Below, in pieces: positions 1-9,700 of a stretch of DNA of 61,849 nt. The stretch is from Thermoplasmata archaeon (GTDB taxonomy: Archaea; Thermoplasmatota; Thermoplasmata; Methanomassiliicoccales; Methanomethylophilaceae): NCBI GenBank assembly GCA_015063185.1, contig SUSY01000007.1, forward strand, positions 1 through 61,849, written 5' to 3'. Positions within the stretch are counted from its first letter, which is position 1. Every line of letters begins with the position of its first letter. The notes beneath the pieces were generated by a model. The model worked only from the letters and a program-made list of their open reading frames with translations. It did not search any database and was not told where the DNA came from. The translations under genes were made by a program, and so were the position numbers.

Positions 1-155
1 ATTCATCCGAAGTACATCCGAGGTATCGCATCGTACCGACCTTTCCATTTCTGATCCATCAGCTCATGCTTTATACTCTGACTCATTTTACAGGGTGAAC
101 CGCACTCTCAACGTCTAGAGAAGAACCAAAATTATGCTTAAACGAATCGACCAAT
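1..155. other. Left-edge intergenic stretch without a recognised gene
   Basis: No recognisable gene lies here. A 27-codon minus-strand reading frame (3-86, ATG to TGA) exists but matches nothing I know and has no clear ribosome binding site. The sequence holds short repeats of a CATCCGA-like word near positions 4-22. It is the 3' flank of the thiF-like gene. Confidence 0.4.
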
Positions 156-830
156 CTATCCGAAAATATGGTACTTTATGATCGAATTCTCAAGAAGATC
201 CAGGGTCAACAACTCGTCCCTCAATGCCTTGTCCGAACCCAGAAGAACCTTGATGACCTCGTTGGCTTGGATGGAACCGACGGTCGTGACAGATGTTGCT
301 ATCGAATCGTGCACCACTCCTTTAGTGGGTTTTGGATATATGTGTTCCAATCTGAGGGAATCCTCAGGCCTTATGACGGCCACCTGTCCGTGATATCCTT
401 CGACGGCAGCATGTACCAGGACGTTACCGCTATCTATGCACAGTTTGGATAGTACGAGACGGTCCACGGAACTGTCCAGACAATCCACGACCACGTCCGC
501 ACCATCCAGCAAGGGCACGTCGTCGATGCTTAAGAAACGGTCGTACGTCAGGACATCACAATCCGGATCCAAGGAATGGATCCATTGTCTGGCACTGTCC
601 ACCTTCTTCATACCCACCTTACCGGCATGGATGAACTGCCTGTTGAGATTGGATTCCGATACGATGTCCCCATCGATGAGTATGAACCTTCCGACACCAG
701 CGGATACCAGGTCCGCGATCACGATGGAGCCTAATCCCCCGCAACCGATGACGGCCACACATGAATCTAACAGGGCCCTCTGACCGTCGACACCTATCAA
801 TCCGATCTGTCTGTCGTATCTCTGGGTCAT
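156..830 (-). CDS. ThiF/MoeB/HesA-family E1-like adenylyltransferase
   Basis: 224-aa cytosolic enzyme expected to adenylate the C-terminal glycine of a ubiquitin-like sulfur carrier (MoaD/ThiS type) for sulfur transfer. Near the N-terminus is the Rossmann loop GCGGLGS, followed by an acidic DGD and the ES-NLNRQ segment typical of E1 enzymes, then VVDCLDS and VGSIQANEVIK. The zinc-binding CxxC pairs of MoeB are absent, as in compact archaeal members. The ATG at 830 was chosen because the motif MTQRYDRQIGLIG starts like family members; the longer frame upstream only overlaps pncC. It follows pncC after 1 nt, so it is the last gene of the lonB-nadM-pncC unit. Its stop is TAG, backed by an in-frame TAA after five more codons. 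A possible partner is the GG-ended protein at 38572-38757. Substrate unknown. Confidence 0.88.
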   Translation of the reverse strand: MTQRYDRQIGLIGVDGQRALLDSCVAVIGCGGLGSIVIADLVSAGVGRFILIDGDIVSESNLNRQFIHAGKVGMKKVDSARQWIHSLDPDCDVLTYDRFLSIDDVPLLDGADVVVDCLDSSVDRLVLSKLCIDSGNVLVHAAVEGYHGQVAVIRPEDSLRLEHIYPKPTKGVVHDSIATSVTTVGSIQANEVIKVLLGSDKALRDELLTLDLLENSIIKYHIFG

Positions 831-831
831 A

Positions 832-1314
832 TCAGTTCTCTTCCAGAAGGCGTATCGCATCGCGGAACATCGCATCGACGGATGCCTTACGGACCTCGTG
901 CCTCTCACCGAAGAAACGATTCGCGGAAGTGACGTGATTCCTGCCATCTGTGGCCGCTATGAACACAAGACCCACAGGCTTGTCGTATGTGGCACCGCCC
1001 GGTCCGGCGATGCCCGTGACCGCGACCGCTATATCGGAACCGTATGTCCGCAACGAACCCAATGCCATCTCCTTGGCACATTCCTCGCTGACCGCCCCGT
1101 GTGCTTCCAGGGTACCTTCGGACACACCGAGGATGGATACCTTGGACTCGTTGGAGTACGTGACAGCGGAACCCAAAAAATACTCGGACGAACCCGGAAT
1201 GGAAGTCACCATAGCGGATGCCAATCCTCCCGTGCATGATTCCGCGAAGGACAGTCTGAGACCCTTCTCCCTAAGGAGATGGATCAATCTGTGGATGTCA
1301 GTATCTGATGTCAT
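832..1314 (-). CDS. pncC: CinA C-terminal-domain protein, probable nicotinamide-nucleotide amidase
   Basis: 160-aa stand-alone CinA_C domain. Members such as PncC deamidate nicotinamide mononucleotide to nicotinate mononucleotide, feeding the NAD+ pyridine cycle. The family signature is clear: AESCTGGL near residue 24, GAVTYSNESK, the GAVSEECAKEMA segment, and AVTGIAGPGG followed by KPVGLV. The N-terminal MoCF-like domain of bacterial CinA is missing, as usual for the short form. The ATG at 1314 overlaps the end of nadM by 17 nt; the longer frame upstream only reads nadM out of frame. Its position beside nadM supports the NAD-salvage role over an uncharacterised CinA function. Stop TGA. Confidence 0.88.
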   Translation of the reverse strand: MTSDTDIHRLIHLLREKGLRLSFAESCTGGLASAMVTSIPGSSEYFLGSAVTYSNESKVSILGVSEGTLEAHGAVSEECAKEMALGSLRTYGSDIAVAVTGIAGPGGATYDKPVGLVFIAATDGRNHVTSANRFFGERHEVRKASVDAMFRDAIRLLEEN

Positions 1315-1825
1315 CGGATTCACCGATCTGCCTGACCCTGTCCACACCGCCGATGTCATCTATGACCTCGGCCACCCTCTTCGGCACCAGTTCCCTCCAA
1401 CCGTCCCCTTCGGCCATACGTCTCCTGACCTCCGTACCGGAATAATCATTCCTGTTGTACAACGGGGACGTTCTGACCTCGTATCCCGCCTCACGGAAGA
1501 GACGACGGGTCCCGGGATTGTTGCTATAGACGATGTCGAACGGCGGACACATGGATGTGACCTGCGCCACCCAGAGTGCGTACCTGTTGAGATCCTCGAC
1601 AGGTACTATATAGAAATTGGAGTACCCCTCCGCCCTAAGGGCCTCCGCTATCATGAGATAGCGTTCGCCCGCGGTGAAGGGGTTGTCCCCCATGTGGGAA
1701 AGCTGTGCACTGCCTATACCTATGGTCACATGGTCGCACTCCTGGAAGACCTTCCTGAGCACCTCCATATGACCGTTGTGGAAGGGTTGGAACCTTCCGA
1801 TGATCAATGCATCGTTTCCCGACAT
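1298..1825 (-). CDS. nadM: Archaeal nicotinamide-nucleotide adenylyltransferase
   Basis: 175 aa, the normal length for archaeal NMNAT. It joins NMN (or NaMN) and ATP to make NAD+ and pyrophosphate in the cytosol. The nucleotidyltransferase motif GRFQPFHNGH sits at residues 10-19 and its partner element (SGTEVRRRM) at about 130. The ATG at 1825 follows the lonB stop by 8 nt, so the two are almost surely co-transcribed; pncC follows by overlap. Together nadM and pncC form an NAD-salvage pair, while nadA further right provides the de novo entry step. Confidence 0.93.
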   Translation of the reverse strand: MSGNDALIIGRFQPFHNGHMEVLRKVFQECDHVTIGIGSAQLSHMGDNPFTAGERYLMIAEALRAEGYSNFYIVPVEDLNRYALWVAQVTSMCPPFDIVYSNNPGTRRLFREAGYEVRTSPLYNRNDYSGTEVRRRMAEGDGWRELVPKRVAEVIDDIGGVDRVRQIGESDDIRY

Positions 1826-1833
1826 GTCGGACC

Positions 1834-3900
1834 TCAGGCCACAGGGGCTGGAGTCTCGCCCTCTGTGACTGCTTCGTCATCCGCAGGGGGTGCGACGATG
1901 ACGGTGACCTCTTCGCTCTCATCCTCATGGATGATGTACTTCGCAGGAGGATCCAACTTCTCGAGGGTCGATCCGTTGGGGTTGAGCACTGCCAACTTGT
2001 CCATGTACTCCTGCTTCTTGGGGCAATCCGCGAAAGCGACCTCGATCACGTCACGGATGGTCTCGGCAAGGTAGATCTCGAGGGTCTCGTAGTACTTGGC
2101 CTCGATCATGACATCCTTGGCGTTGATCTTGGGGATGATCGCCGTGTGGATTCCGGACTCGGCTGCGGCCTCCAGCTTGGCGGTGATACCTCCGACGGGG
2201 AGGACCATGCCGCGGACGTTGAGGCTTCCGGTCATTGCAAGGTCCTGGTAGATCGGGACCTCGTCCAATGCGGAGAGGATCGCCGTGGTTATGGTGACGG
2301 ATGCACTGTCACCCTCCACACCGTCATATGTTCCTATGAACTGCAGGTGGATGTCCTTCTCTCCGAGTTCGGACACCGCATACTTCTTGACGACGGCGGA
2401 GATGTTCTCGACGGCCTCCTTCGCGATCTCACCGAGCTTTCCGGTTGCGACGATTCCACCCTTCTTGCTGGGGGAAGGAGTCACCTCCGCCACGATGGGC
2501 AGGACGATACCGGAGTACTCGGCCATGTTGGAACTTGCGTTGAGTGCGGCGAGACCGTTGATCTTTCCGACGGCGATACCCTCGGTGAGGAAGGTCTCGT
2601 ATGCCTTGTGACCCTCGACGGAACGGTCGGCGATCTGCTGCTCGAGCGAACGTGCGATCCTCCTTGCGAGGACGACGTCGTCACGGGTGACGAGGTCCCT
2701 TCCGTCCTGGACGGCCATGTCACCTGCGACACGGACGAGACCTCCGAGTTCCCTGAACCTGAGGGTGAGCTTGCCCTTCCTTCCGGAACGGCGCTGTGCC
2801 TCCCTGATGATCTCGGCTGTCGCATACTTGTCGAAGTGGGGGATCTTCTCGTCCTTCCTGACCTCCTGTGCGACGAACCTGACGATATCGTTGCGGTGCT
2901 CCTCGGTGTCGTCCATGGTGTTCCTCATGTAGACCTCGTAACCGTATCCTCTGATACGGGACCTTAGTGCGGGGTGCATACCCTGTATCGCATCGAGGTT
3001 ACCTGCACAGACGAGGACGAAATCGGTGGGGACCGGTTCGCTCTTGACGAGTGCTCCGGAGGAACGCTCGCTCTGACCGGTGATGCAGAGCTTCTTCTCC
3101 TGCATGGCGGTGAGCAAAGCCTGCTGGGATTCCATCCTGAGGAGATTGATCTCATCGATGAAGAGGACACCTTTGCTGGCCTTGTGGATGCATCCGGGTT
3201 CGAGCCTGTCGTGGGACGGGGTCTCGAGACCTCCGGACTGGAATGGATCGTGTCTGACGTCACCGAGGAGCGCTCCTGCGTGGGTTCCGGTGGCATCGAC
3301 GAACGGTGGCATATCTCCGGGAAGGTGACCGACGAGGAGCTTGGGTACGATCATGACCTCGTTCCTCTGACCGGGCGTCCTGTAGATCATGAAGAGGAAG
3401 AACCCGACCAACATGGCCATCCAAAGGAGAGTGGTGTTGCCTGAATACAGGAAGTAGATCAATCCGATGGCCGCCACTGCGAGGATGATGTACAACATCG
3501 TGTTGTTCTTCTTGTTCCTCTGAGCCGCTGCGATGGCCTTCTGTTCGTCCACGATCTGCTTACCCTTCCCTGCGGGAAGGACACGGATCCTGGGTTCGTT
3601 GAAATCCTCTGGATTGTGGTATGCGACCACATCCTGTAGGTCCTCCTTGGGGAGGAACTCCACCATCGAGTTGGCCAGCATGGACTTACCGGTACCGGGC
3701 TCTCCGATGAGCATGACGTGCCTCTTCTGGGATGCCGCCTTGTAGATGACGTCCCTGGCACGGTCCTGTCCGATGACCCTGTCGGCCATCTTGTCGGGGA
3801 TCTCAATCTCCTCCGTGGAACCGAACGTCTGCTCCTCGATCCACTCATCGAGAGGACCGGCGAGCTTGACCTGTTCCTTCTTTAACGTGTCATCACTCAT
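1834..3900 (-). CDS. lonB: Archaeal membrane-anchored Lon protease (LonB)
   Basis: 688-aa ATP-dependent serine protease of the archaeal LonB type, anchored on the cytoplasmic face of the membrane and degrading misfolded proteins. In order: Walker A GEPGTGKS at 66-73; two hydrophobic membrane segments at about 135-152 and 157-173 inserted within the AAA+ module; Walker B VLFIDE at 245-250; C-terminal peptidase domain with the catalytic dyad Ser in GDSAS (about 532) and Lys in GITAK (about 575). The 43-residue spacing equals that of bacterial Lon. The C-terminus ends in an acidic, proline-rich tail. A TATA-like palindrome lies about 40 nt upstream and a GGAG element just before the ATG. First gene of the lonB-nadM-pncC-thiF unit. 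Compare the protease-less paralogue at 29572-31095. Confidence 0.96.
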   Translation of the reverse strand: MSDDTLKKEQVKLAGPLDEWIEEQTFGSTEEIEIPDKMADRVIGQDRARDVIYKAASQKRHVMLIGEPGTGKSMLANSMVEFLPKEDLQDVVAYHNPEDFNEPRIRVLPAGKGKQIVDEQKAIAAAQRNKKNNTMLYIILAVAAIGLIYFLYSGNTTLLWMAMLVGFFLFMIYRTPGQRNEVMIVPKLLVGHLPGDMPPFVDATGTHAGALLGDVRHDPFQSGGLETPSHDRLEPGCIHKASKGVLFIDEINLLRMESQQALLTAMQEKKLCITGQSERSSGALVKSEPVPTDFVLVCAGNLDAIQGMHPALRSRIRGYGYEVYMRNTMDDTEEHRNDIVRFVAQEVRKDEKIPHFDKYATAEIIREAQRRSGRKGKLTLRFRELGGLVRVAGDMAVQDGRDLVTRDDVVLARRIARSLEQQIADRSVEGHKAYETFLTEGIAVGKINGLAALNASSNMAEYSGIVLPIVAEVTPSPSKKGGIVATGKLGEIAKEAVENISAVVKKYAVSELGEKDIHLQFIGTYDGVEGDSASVTITTAILSALDEVPIYQDLAMTGSLNVRGMVLPVGGITAKLEAAAESGIHTAIIPKINAKDVMIEAKYYETLEIYLAETIRDVIEVAFADCPKKQEYMDKLAVLNPNGSTLEKLDPPAKYIIHEDESEEVTVIVAPPADDEAVTEGETPAPVA

Positions 3901-3933
3901 TATCTTTTGACTCCTACCGTCACTAATGCTCCG

Positions 3934-3946
3934 GCGTATATAACGC
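3934..3946 (-). promoter_or_regulatory. TATA-like promoter element of lonB
   Basis: The sequence GCGTTATATACGC (minus strand) lies about 40 nt before the lonB ATG and would start a short leader containing the GGAG element. It is itself an imperfect palindrome. A GCGCGCGTAA word lies 30 nt further upstream at about 3970. Confidence 0.5.
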
Positions 3947-4071
3947 TTTACAGAATATTACCTGATTTTGCGCGCGTAATACAACGCCGACAGAAGGGCA
4001 ATAAATCACAATTCCATAGTCTGGCACATCCATTCACCAACCATAAATACGCATGAGGTATGCGGAACATC

Positions 4072-6297
4072 ATGCTGGTTGATGAGCTCGACCTGTCGGA
4101 CGACATAAGGCAGGCACTCAGGGAACAGGGATTCGTGGAACTGCATCCACCTCAGGCGGAGGCGATACCCATCGCACTCACAGGAAGGAACGTCGTTGCC
4201 GCGATACCCACGGCCAGCGGGAAATCGCTGATCGGATATTGTACCGCCCTCAAAAGACTTGTGGAAGAGGGGAAACGTGTACTGTACATAGTCCCGTTGA
4301 AGGCATTGGCCGCCGAGAAGAAGGAGGATTTCGAGAGGTTCTCCTACCTGGGATTCAAGGTCGGTATGAGCACAGGGGACCTGGACTCCGATGACAGGCG
4401 CATGATGGACTGTGATGTCCTGGTGGCCACATCCGAGAAGGCGGATTCTTTGATGCGCCATGGCAGCACATGGATCAACAATGTCGGTCTCGTGATCGTG
4501 GACGAGGTCCACATGTTACATGACCCAGGCAGAGGGCCCACATTGGAGGTCGCCCTCACCAAGATGATCCGCAAGAACAAGGACATGCAGATCATCGCAT
4601 TGTCCGCCACCATATCCAACGCTATCGATCTGGCACAATGGTTGGACGCCGAACTGGTGAAGAGCGATTGGCGCCCCATCGAATTGAGGGAAGGCGTGTA
4701 TCACAAGGGCACGGTCACCTTCAGGGACGGAACGGAGCACAACGTACCGCAGATGAAGGAGGAGGTGTGGGCACTAGTCGCAGACATGGTAATGGACGGG
4801 GGTCAGTGTCTCGTGTTCGTCAACTCTCGCCGTTCCACGGAGGCATTGGCCGTCAGATATTCCAAGGATATGGCCAAACTAGCGAAGATGGAACTCACCG
4901 ACGAGGAGATCGATACGCTGGAAGGCAGTTCCGAAAGCACTGCAGTGGGTAGGAAACTGGCGTCGTGCGTCAAATGCGGCATAGCGTTCCACAATGCAGG
5001 ACTGGAATACGGGCAGAGGCAGTTCATCGAAAGGGAATTCAGATCGGGAAGGATCAAGTGCATAGTGGCCACACCGACCCTTGCCGCGGGGATAAACCTC
5101 CCTGCGAGGAGGGTCATAATCAGGGACACCACCCGTTTCGAAGCAGGCATAGGCAATGCCCCTATCGCGGTCATGGAGGTCAAACAGATGTGCGGTCGTG
5201 CCGGTAGGCCGGGATACGACCCATACGGTGAGGCGATCCTCATGGCCAAGAGCGATGACGATGCCACACACCTCATGGAGGATTACCTGGACTGCGATTC
5301 GGAGAAGATCATGTCGAAGCTCGGAGACGAGAAGACATTGAGAACGCATATACTGGGTCTTATCGCGACGGAGGATGTGTCGTCCATCGATGACATCATC
5401 GATTTCCTCAGGGAGACGTTCTACGGTTGCCAATCCAGCCTGTACGGCATAGAGGGTGCGGTGGAGAACGTGGTCGATTTCCTCGTGGAGGAGAAGATGA
5501 TCGCGGACGAGGATGAGGTACTGTCACCGTTGACATTCGGTAAGCGCGTATCCGATCTGTACATCGATCCGGAATCTGCCGTCATCCTCAGGGATGCGGT
5601 GGAACTCATCAAGGACACCACGGACGATCTCATGATATTGCATGCGGTAGCATCGACACCGGATGTACTGGGACTGTACCCCAAGAAGGCCGAGATGGAG
5701 ATGCTGTACGAATTGTTCGACAAATACGAAGGACAGTTCCTCATGGACGTGCCGGACGACATGGATTACGAGTTCGAGTACTTCCTAGGGGCATTGAAGG
5801 TCGCCCTCATGGCCAACGAATGGATCGACGAGAAGGAGGAGGACCTCATCACAGCGGAGATGGGCATCGGACCGGGGGACATCCGTAGCAGGGTGGACAG
5901 CATGGAATGGCTGATGTACGCCATGACCGAGATCGCCACCATATTCAGACATGAGGTCGTGAAGAGGATCAGACCTCTGCTCACACGTCTGAAGTATGGT
6001 GTGAGGCACGAACTCCTCGAACTGGTCTCCCTCAGAGGTATCGGAAGGGCGAAGGCCAGGACCCTATACGACAGAGGCGTCCGTAACAAGGAGAACATCA
6101 TGAGCACTGATGCCGGTACCATCGCTGCGATGCCCAGGATAGGTTCCGCATTGGCCAAGAGTCTGAAGGAACAGACCGGTTCGTGGAACGCTGCATCCAC
6201 ATACGTCGATACTCCCGTAAAGAAGGAAGAGGGGACCAAAGTGGAACCCCCAGTTCAGGACAAACGCCCCAAACAGGCCAAACTCTTCGACTTCTGA
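4072..6297 (+). CDS. hel308: Hel308/Hjm-type Ski2-like DNA helicase
   Basis: 741-aa superfamily 2 helicase, archaeal/metazoan Hel308 family: ATP-driven 3'-5' unwinding of stalled forks and D-loops. Visible are the Q-motif (HPPQAEAI), Walker A (PTASGKS, about 47-53), DEVH box (about 143-146), SATI, the TLAAGINLPARRVII segment, and motif VI QMCGRAGRPG. The C-terminal region carries the ratchet domain and a helix-hairpin-helix (LRGIGRAKARTLYDRG). The last residues QAKLFDF fit a PCNA-interacting peptide. I chose ATG 4072 because MLVDELDLS aligns with family starts and a GAGGT element precedes it by 12 nt; ATG 4060 in the same frame is possible. Divergent from lonB. Confidence 0.95.
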   Translation: MLVDELDLSDDIRQALREQGFVELHPPQAEAIPIALTGRNVVAAIPTASGKSLIGYCTALKRLVEEGKRVLYIVPLKALAAEKKEDFERFSYLGFKVGMSTGDLDSDDRRMMDCDVLVATSEKADSLMRHGSTWINNVGLVIVDEVHMLHDPGRGPTLEVALTKMIRKNKDMQIIALSATISNAIDLAQWLDAELVKSDWRPIELREGVYHKGTVTFRDGTEHNVPQMKEEVWALVADMVMDGGQCLVFVNSRRSTEALAVRYSKDMAKLAKMELTDEEIDTLEGSSESTAVGRKLASCVKCGIAFHNAGLEYGQRQFIEREFRSGRIKCIVATPTLAAGINLPARRVIIRDTTRFEAGIGNAPIAVMEVKQMCGRAGRPGYDPYGEAILMAKSDDDATHLMEDYLDCDSEKIMSKLGDEKTLRTHILGLIATEDVSSIDDIIDFLRETFYGCQSSLYGIEGAVENVVDFLVEEKMIADEDEVLSPLTFGKRVSDLYIDPESAVILRDAVELIKDTTDDLMILHAVASTPDVLGLYPKKAEMEMLYELFDKYEGQFLMDVPDDMDYEFEYFLGALKVALMANEWIDEKEEDLITAEMGIGPGDIRSRVDSMEWLMYAMTEIATIFRHEVVKRIRPLLTRLKYGVRHELLELVSLRGIGRAKARTLYDRGVRNKENIMSTDAGTIAAMPRIGSALAKSLKEQTGSWNAASTYVDTPVKKEEGTKVEPPVQDKRPKQAKLFDF

Positions 6298-6394
6298 CCA
6301 TAAAAAAACAGACCAGGTGAAACCCCGAATAATAGAATTCAGGGATCGTTTCGTGCGAGTAACGTCGTATGACCATCGGGCACCAGTTCACCTT

Positions 6395-6607
6395 TTAACG
6401 AAGAGGCCAATAGAAGGATTGCAATATCGCAGAATTATCTTCTTTGTCGGATTGGAAATGAAATGCATCCTTGTTACGGCAGAATTCATGGATCAATCTA
6501 CTCTTACCGACACGACGCCTTCCCTTAATGATCACAAAAGGATGTTCAACCTTCTCGAATTGATCCTCGAGAACGGACATCTCCTCGTCCCTGCCGATGA
6601 ACTCCAT
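6395..6607 (-). pseudogene. N-terminal stump of a DUF234-type archaeal ATPase
   Basis: Seventy codons encode the start of an archaeal AAA ATPase: FIGRDEEM, then the P-loop RRRVGKSRLIHEF, then a stop (TAA) after FYWPLR. Complete relatives, including the one at 27814-29160, run to about 450 aa with the same opening (FYGRERELRLLE and GRRRVGKTRLLREF). Walker B, the sensor region and the C-terminal DUF234 domain are missing, and nothing matching them was seen in the 100 bases before hel308 ends. This is most likely the remains of a deleted gene rather than a working small protein. Confidence 0.7.
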
Positions 6608-6666
6608 TGTCATGAAATGCATCACATCTGCATGATTTGGATTACAAAATTGTGAATAAATGGTTT

Positions 6667-6697
6667 GGATCCGACCCTCCGAAGAGGGTCGGGATCC
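6667..6697 (-). terminator. Strong hairpin downstream of the first SGNH surface-protein gene
   Basis: Arms GGATCC-GACCCTC and GAGGGTC-G-GGATCC pair over 13 bp with one bulged base and a four-base loop, starting 10 nt past the stop codon of the minus-strand gene that ends at 6707. A T-rich stretch follows on the minus strand. Confidence 0.7.
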
Positions 6698-6706
6698 GTT
6701 CTTCGC

Positions 6707-6749
6707 TCACCTCTTCAGCCTGAGGAGGAATCCACAGAGTCCGACGATG
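6707..6749. repeat. 43-bp sequence repeated exactly at 13725-13767
   Basis: The last 43 bases of this gene (ending in LLRLKR-stop) are identical, base for base, to 13725-13767 at the end of the decayed paralogue. After base 43 the two diverge abruptly, marking the edge of a deletion in the second copy. Indicates recent duplication or gene conversion. Confidence 0.85.
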
Positions 6750-9700
6750 ATGACGATGAACGCGATGATGGAGACGAGATAGTCGTTTCCTGCATCTTCA
6801 TCGTCCGCGACGGTACGCTCTCCAACGAACCAGTAGGAGAAGTGGGTGGTGTCGAAGGTGACCTCACCGGTATCTGCATCGTAGTATGCAGGATACTCCA
6901 CGGTCCTGTAGTTGGCATCATCGATCCAGAACACGGAGATGTTGTCCATCTTCTCTCCGACATCGGGCTGGTATGCGAAGGTGACGGTGACGGTGTTCTC
7001 TCCGAAGTCGGAGACGGTCTCTCCGCCTACGCTGAGGTTGAGGGAGATGATCTTCTTACCCTCTGCGTACTCCGCAACCCTTGCGGAAACGTCCTTGTTC
7101 TCGATGACCTTAACGGAGATCTCGACCTCTCCCTCGAGTCCGTCGAAGACGGTTGTGGGGATCTGGACGGACCAGTTGTCGGTCTTGACCTGGGCAACGT
7201 CCACATAATCGAATGCGGACTTGTCAACGGATATAGTACCCTCGGTCTCGATGACGGTCAGTTCGTACACTGCAGTGTAGACAGCATCATCCGTCGCTGC
7301 AACGACCTCGTTGTCCCAGCCTACGAACTTGTACTCGTAGTCGTAACCTCCCTCGGGGAGAGGGACGGCTTCGAGAGGGAACTTAGGAACGTCACCGTTA
7401 CGTACGTTCTCGACATAGGAACCAACAGCGGTGTTCCAGGTGATCTTATGGTAGACGTTATCGATGGACAACCACTCGCCAGCGGCCGCCTCGAACACTG
7501 CCTTATCAGGCACGAGACCTGCAAAAAGGGCGAGGGGATTGAATCCGGTAGCGATATTGATCTCGGTTCCGAACAAGGACGTGGTCGCATCGGACACATC
7601 CGCATATCCTACCTGATCGAGTCCTTCACAGAGCTCGTAGATGAACACGTCGTAGACGGCGTACAGTTTATCCAGGATATCTCCGGCGGGGATCGAGATG
7701 TCCTCGTCGATCTTCACATCCACGCCTCTGAACTCGTTGTACGAGCCGTAGACGATGATGGATGCATCAGGGTTGATCTCCTCAAGCATTCCGATGAGGT
7801 ATACGACGGATGCGTAGGATCCGATGTACTCATAGATGGCCCTGTCCAACACGATGGGGATGATGTCCGTGATGAACTCGTCACCGATTTCGGCCTTCTC
7901 GAGCGTCTCCATGATAGTGGGGGCTATTTTGTCCCTAATCTTGTTGATGAGCACAGGAAGGTCCTCTCCGAGGATATCCGAGTATGCGGCGTAATCCATC
8001 GGCTCCACTTCCGAAAGATCTTTGCTGTCGGAAAGCGCCATGAGTCCCATCATGAGAGCAGGGGTGTTTCCTGAATTGGATGCGATGTGGATGACATCTG
8101 CGCCCTTCAAGGATGCGATATCGGCCTCATCGAACTCACCGATCAGATCGTGGAGTGTCTTCGAAATATCATCGCCATCTGCATAGAACGATGAGAACAC
8201 GCCTCCGATGTACACGGACTCGTACTGGTCTGCAGGATCGAATCCCATGTACATGACGTCGTCACTGTAAGTGAGGTAATCGTCCGCGAGATCGTGCAGT
8301 ATTGCCCATCCCATGGATGCTGCGAGTGTTGCAGTGGAAACATAGCCATCGTAGGGCTTGTAACCTTTCTCGGTCATGACTTTGTTGAGCTCATCGAAGA
8401 ACACCTCGATGGCCTCGGTGAGATCATCCATAGCCTCGATCAGATAGGTCCTGTTGAGGTTGTCGAGCGGTGCCTCCATAAGGTGTGCTTCAATGGCGGA
8501 AGCAGTCTCCATGAGGGCACCGAAGGATTCGAGTTCATAGAGGAATCCCGGGGGAGCATAGTCGAGAAGCATATTGAGTCCGAAACCACCGAGCATTCCG
8601 AGTCCTGCACCGGAAAGTGCATCCTTCATGGACTGTATGATTACGGATTCTACATGTGTGATACTGGATGTGTTCTCCACAATCGAATTGAAGATGATCT
8701 TGTGACCCAACTCGCATGGGTGGGACATAAGGTTCTCCGCAGCCTGGGTGTTGAAGAACACGAACAGGATGGCCAACTCCTCGTTGCTGAATAGTGTGGT
8801 TGTCTCCCCACCCTCATCGGAAAAGACGACCTTGCATCCCGTCTCATCGCTGACGACGGAAACGTCCGCTCCATCAGCAGAATCTGCCTGGATCCTGAAC
8901 ATTGTTTCGACGAAATTATCGACAATCGAACGGGCAACAGGGATGAGTCCCGATGCTCCTGCGAAATCCATGTACTTTGCACCGAAGATGCAACTGAGGA
9001 GCTTGGTAAGATTGTCATCGACGTTGAGGTAATCATAGACACCCATGTACTCGTTGACGAATGGGGACATGTTGGTCTCGGAATTCGGAACGGAACTCAG
9101 ACCAAGCTCGGTCTTAATCTCCTCCATGGATTTACCCAACACCTTCTCCATAAGACAGACGAGTGAGTGGACAAATACTCTCTTGGCATCATCGCTGAGT
9201 TCGTGCTCCTCGTTGAGAGAGATTCCATATTCGTCGTAGAACATGGGCATAACCTCTACGATATCCACGTGCTGGGTATACGGTGCCCAGGGGGACAGGT
9301 ACTTGGTGTAACTGTTGGCGATACCGAGGATGGCATCGTAGATCTCTCCGAATGGGATCGGAGTACCCATGAGATCGAAGACAACGCCGGAGTAATTGTT
9401 GTATGCATCGAGGACGACTACGGATGCGGAGGGATTCTCCTGGTGGATCCACTCCATTATCGCATCGAAGTTGGAGCAGTGTGCGATGACTCCGAATGCA
9501 GCACAGTCTGCGAGATTTGCGATAAGTGGCAGGTAATCAGCTACAGCTTCCATCTCCTCACCGAGTTGTTCCATGAGCATGTCGGATACTAGGGTCTTCA
9601 CACCCTCCATCAACTCGATGTACTCGTCATCGAGGTAACAGTCATAATCCAATATGATCTTAGAATTAGACCCCGTCATCATGTTGAAGAACGGAAGCGA

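Noticed and set aside
3-86. 27-codon minus-strand reading frame at the left edge
   Set aside because: No recognisable motif, no ribosome binding site, and its composition looks like short repeats; not enough to call a gene.
831-947. N-terminal extension of the thiF-like protein
   Set aside because: The extra 39 codons lie inside pncC in another frame and do not match the family start.
1807-2967. Long plus-strand frame opposite lonB (386 codons)
   Set aside because: A shadow caused by the strong codon bias of lonB; no domain and no promoter.
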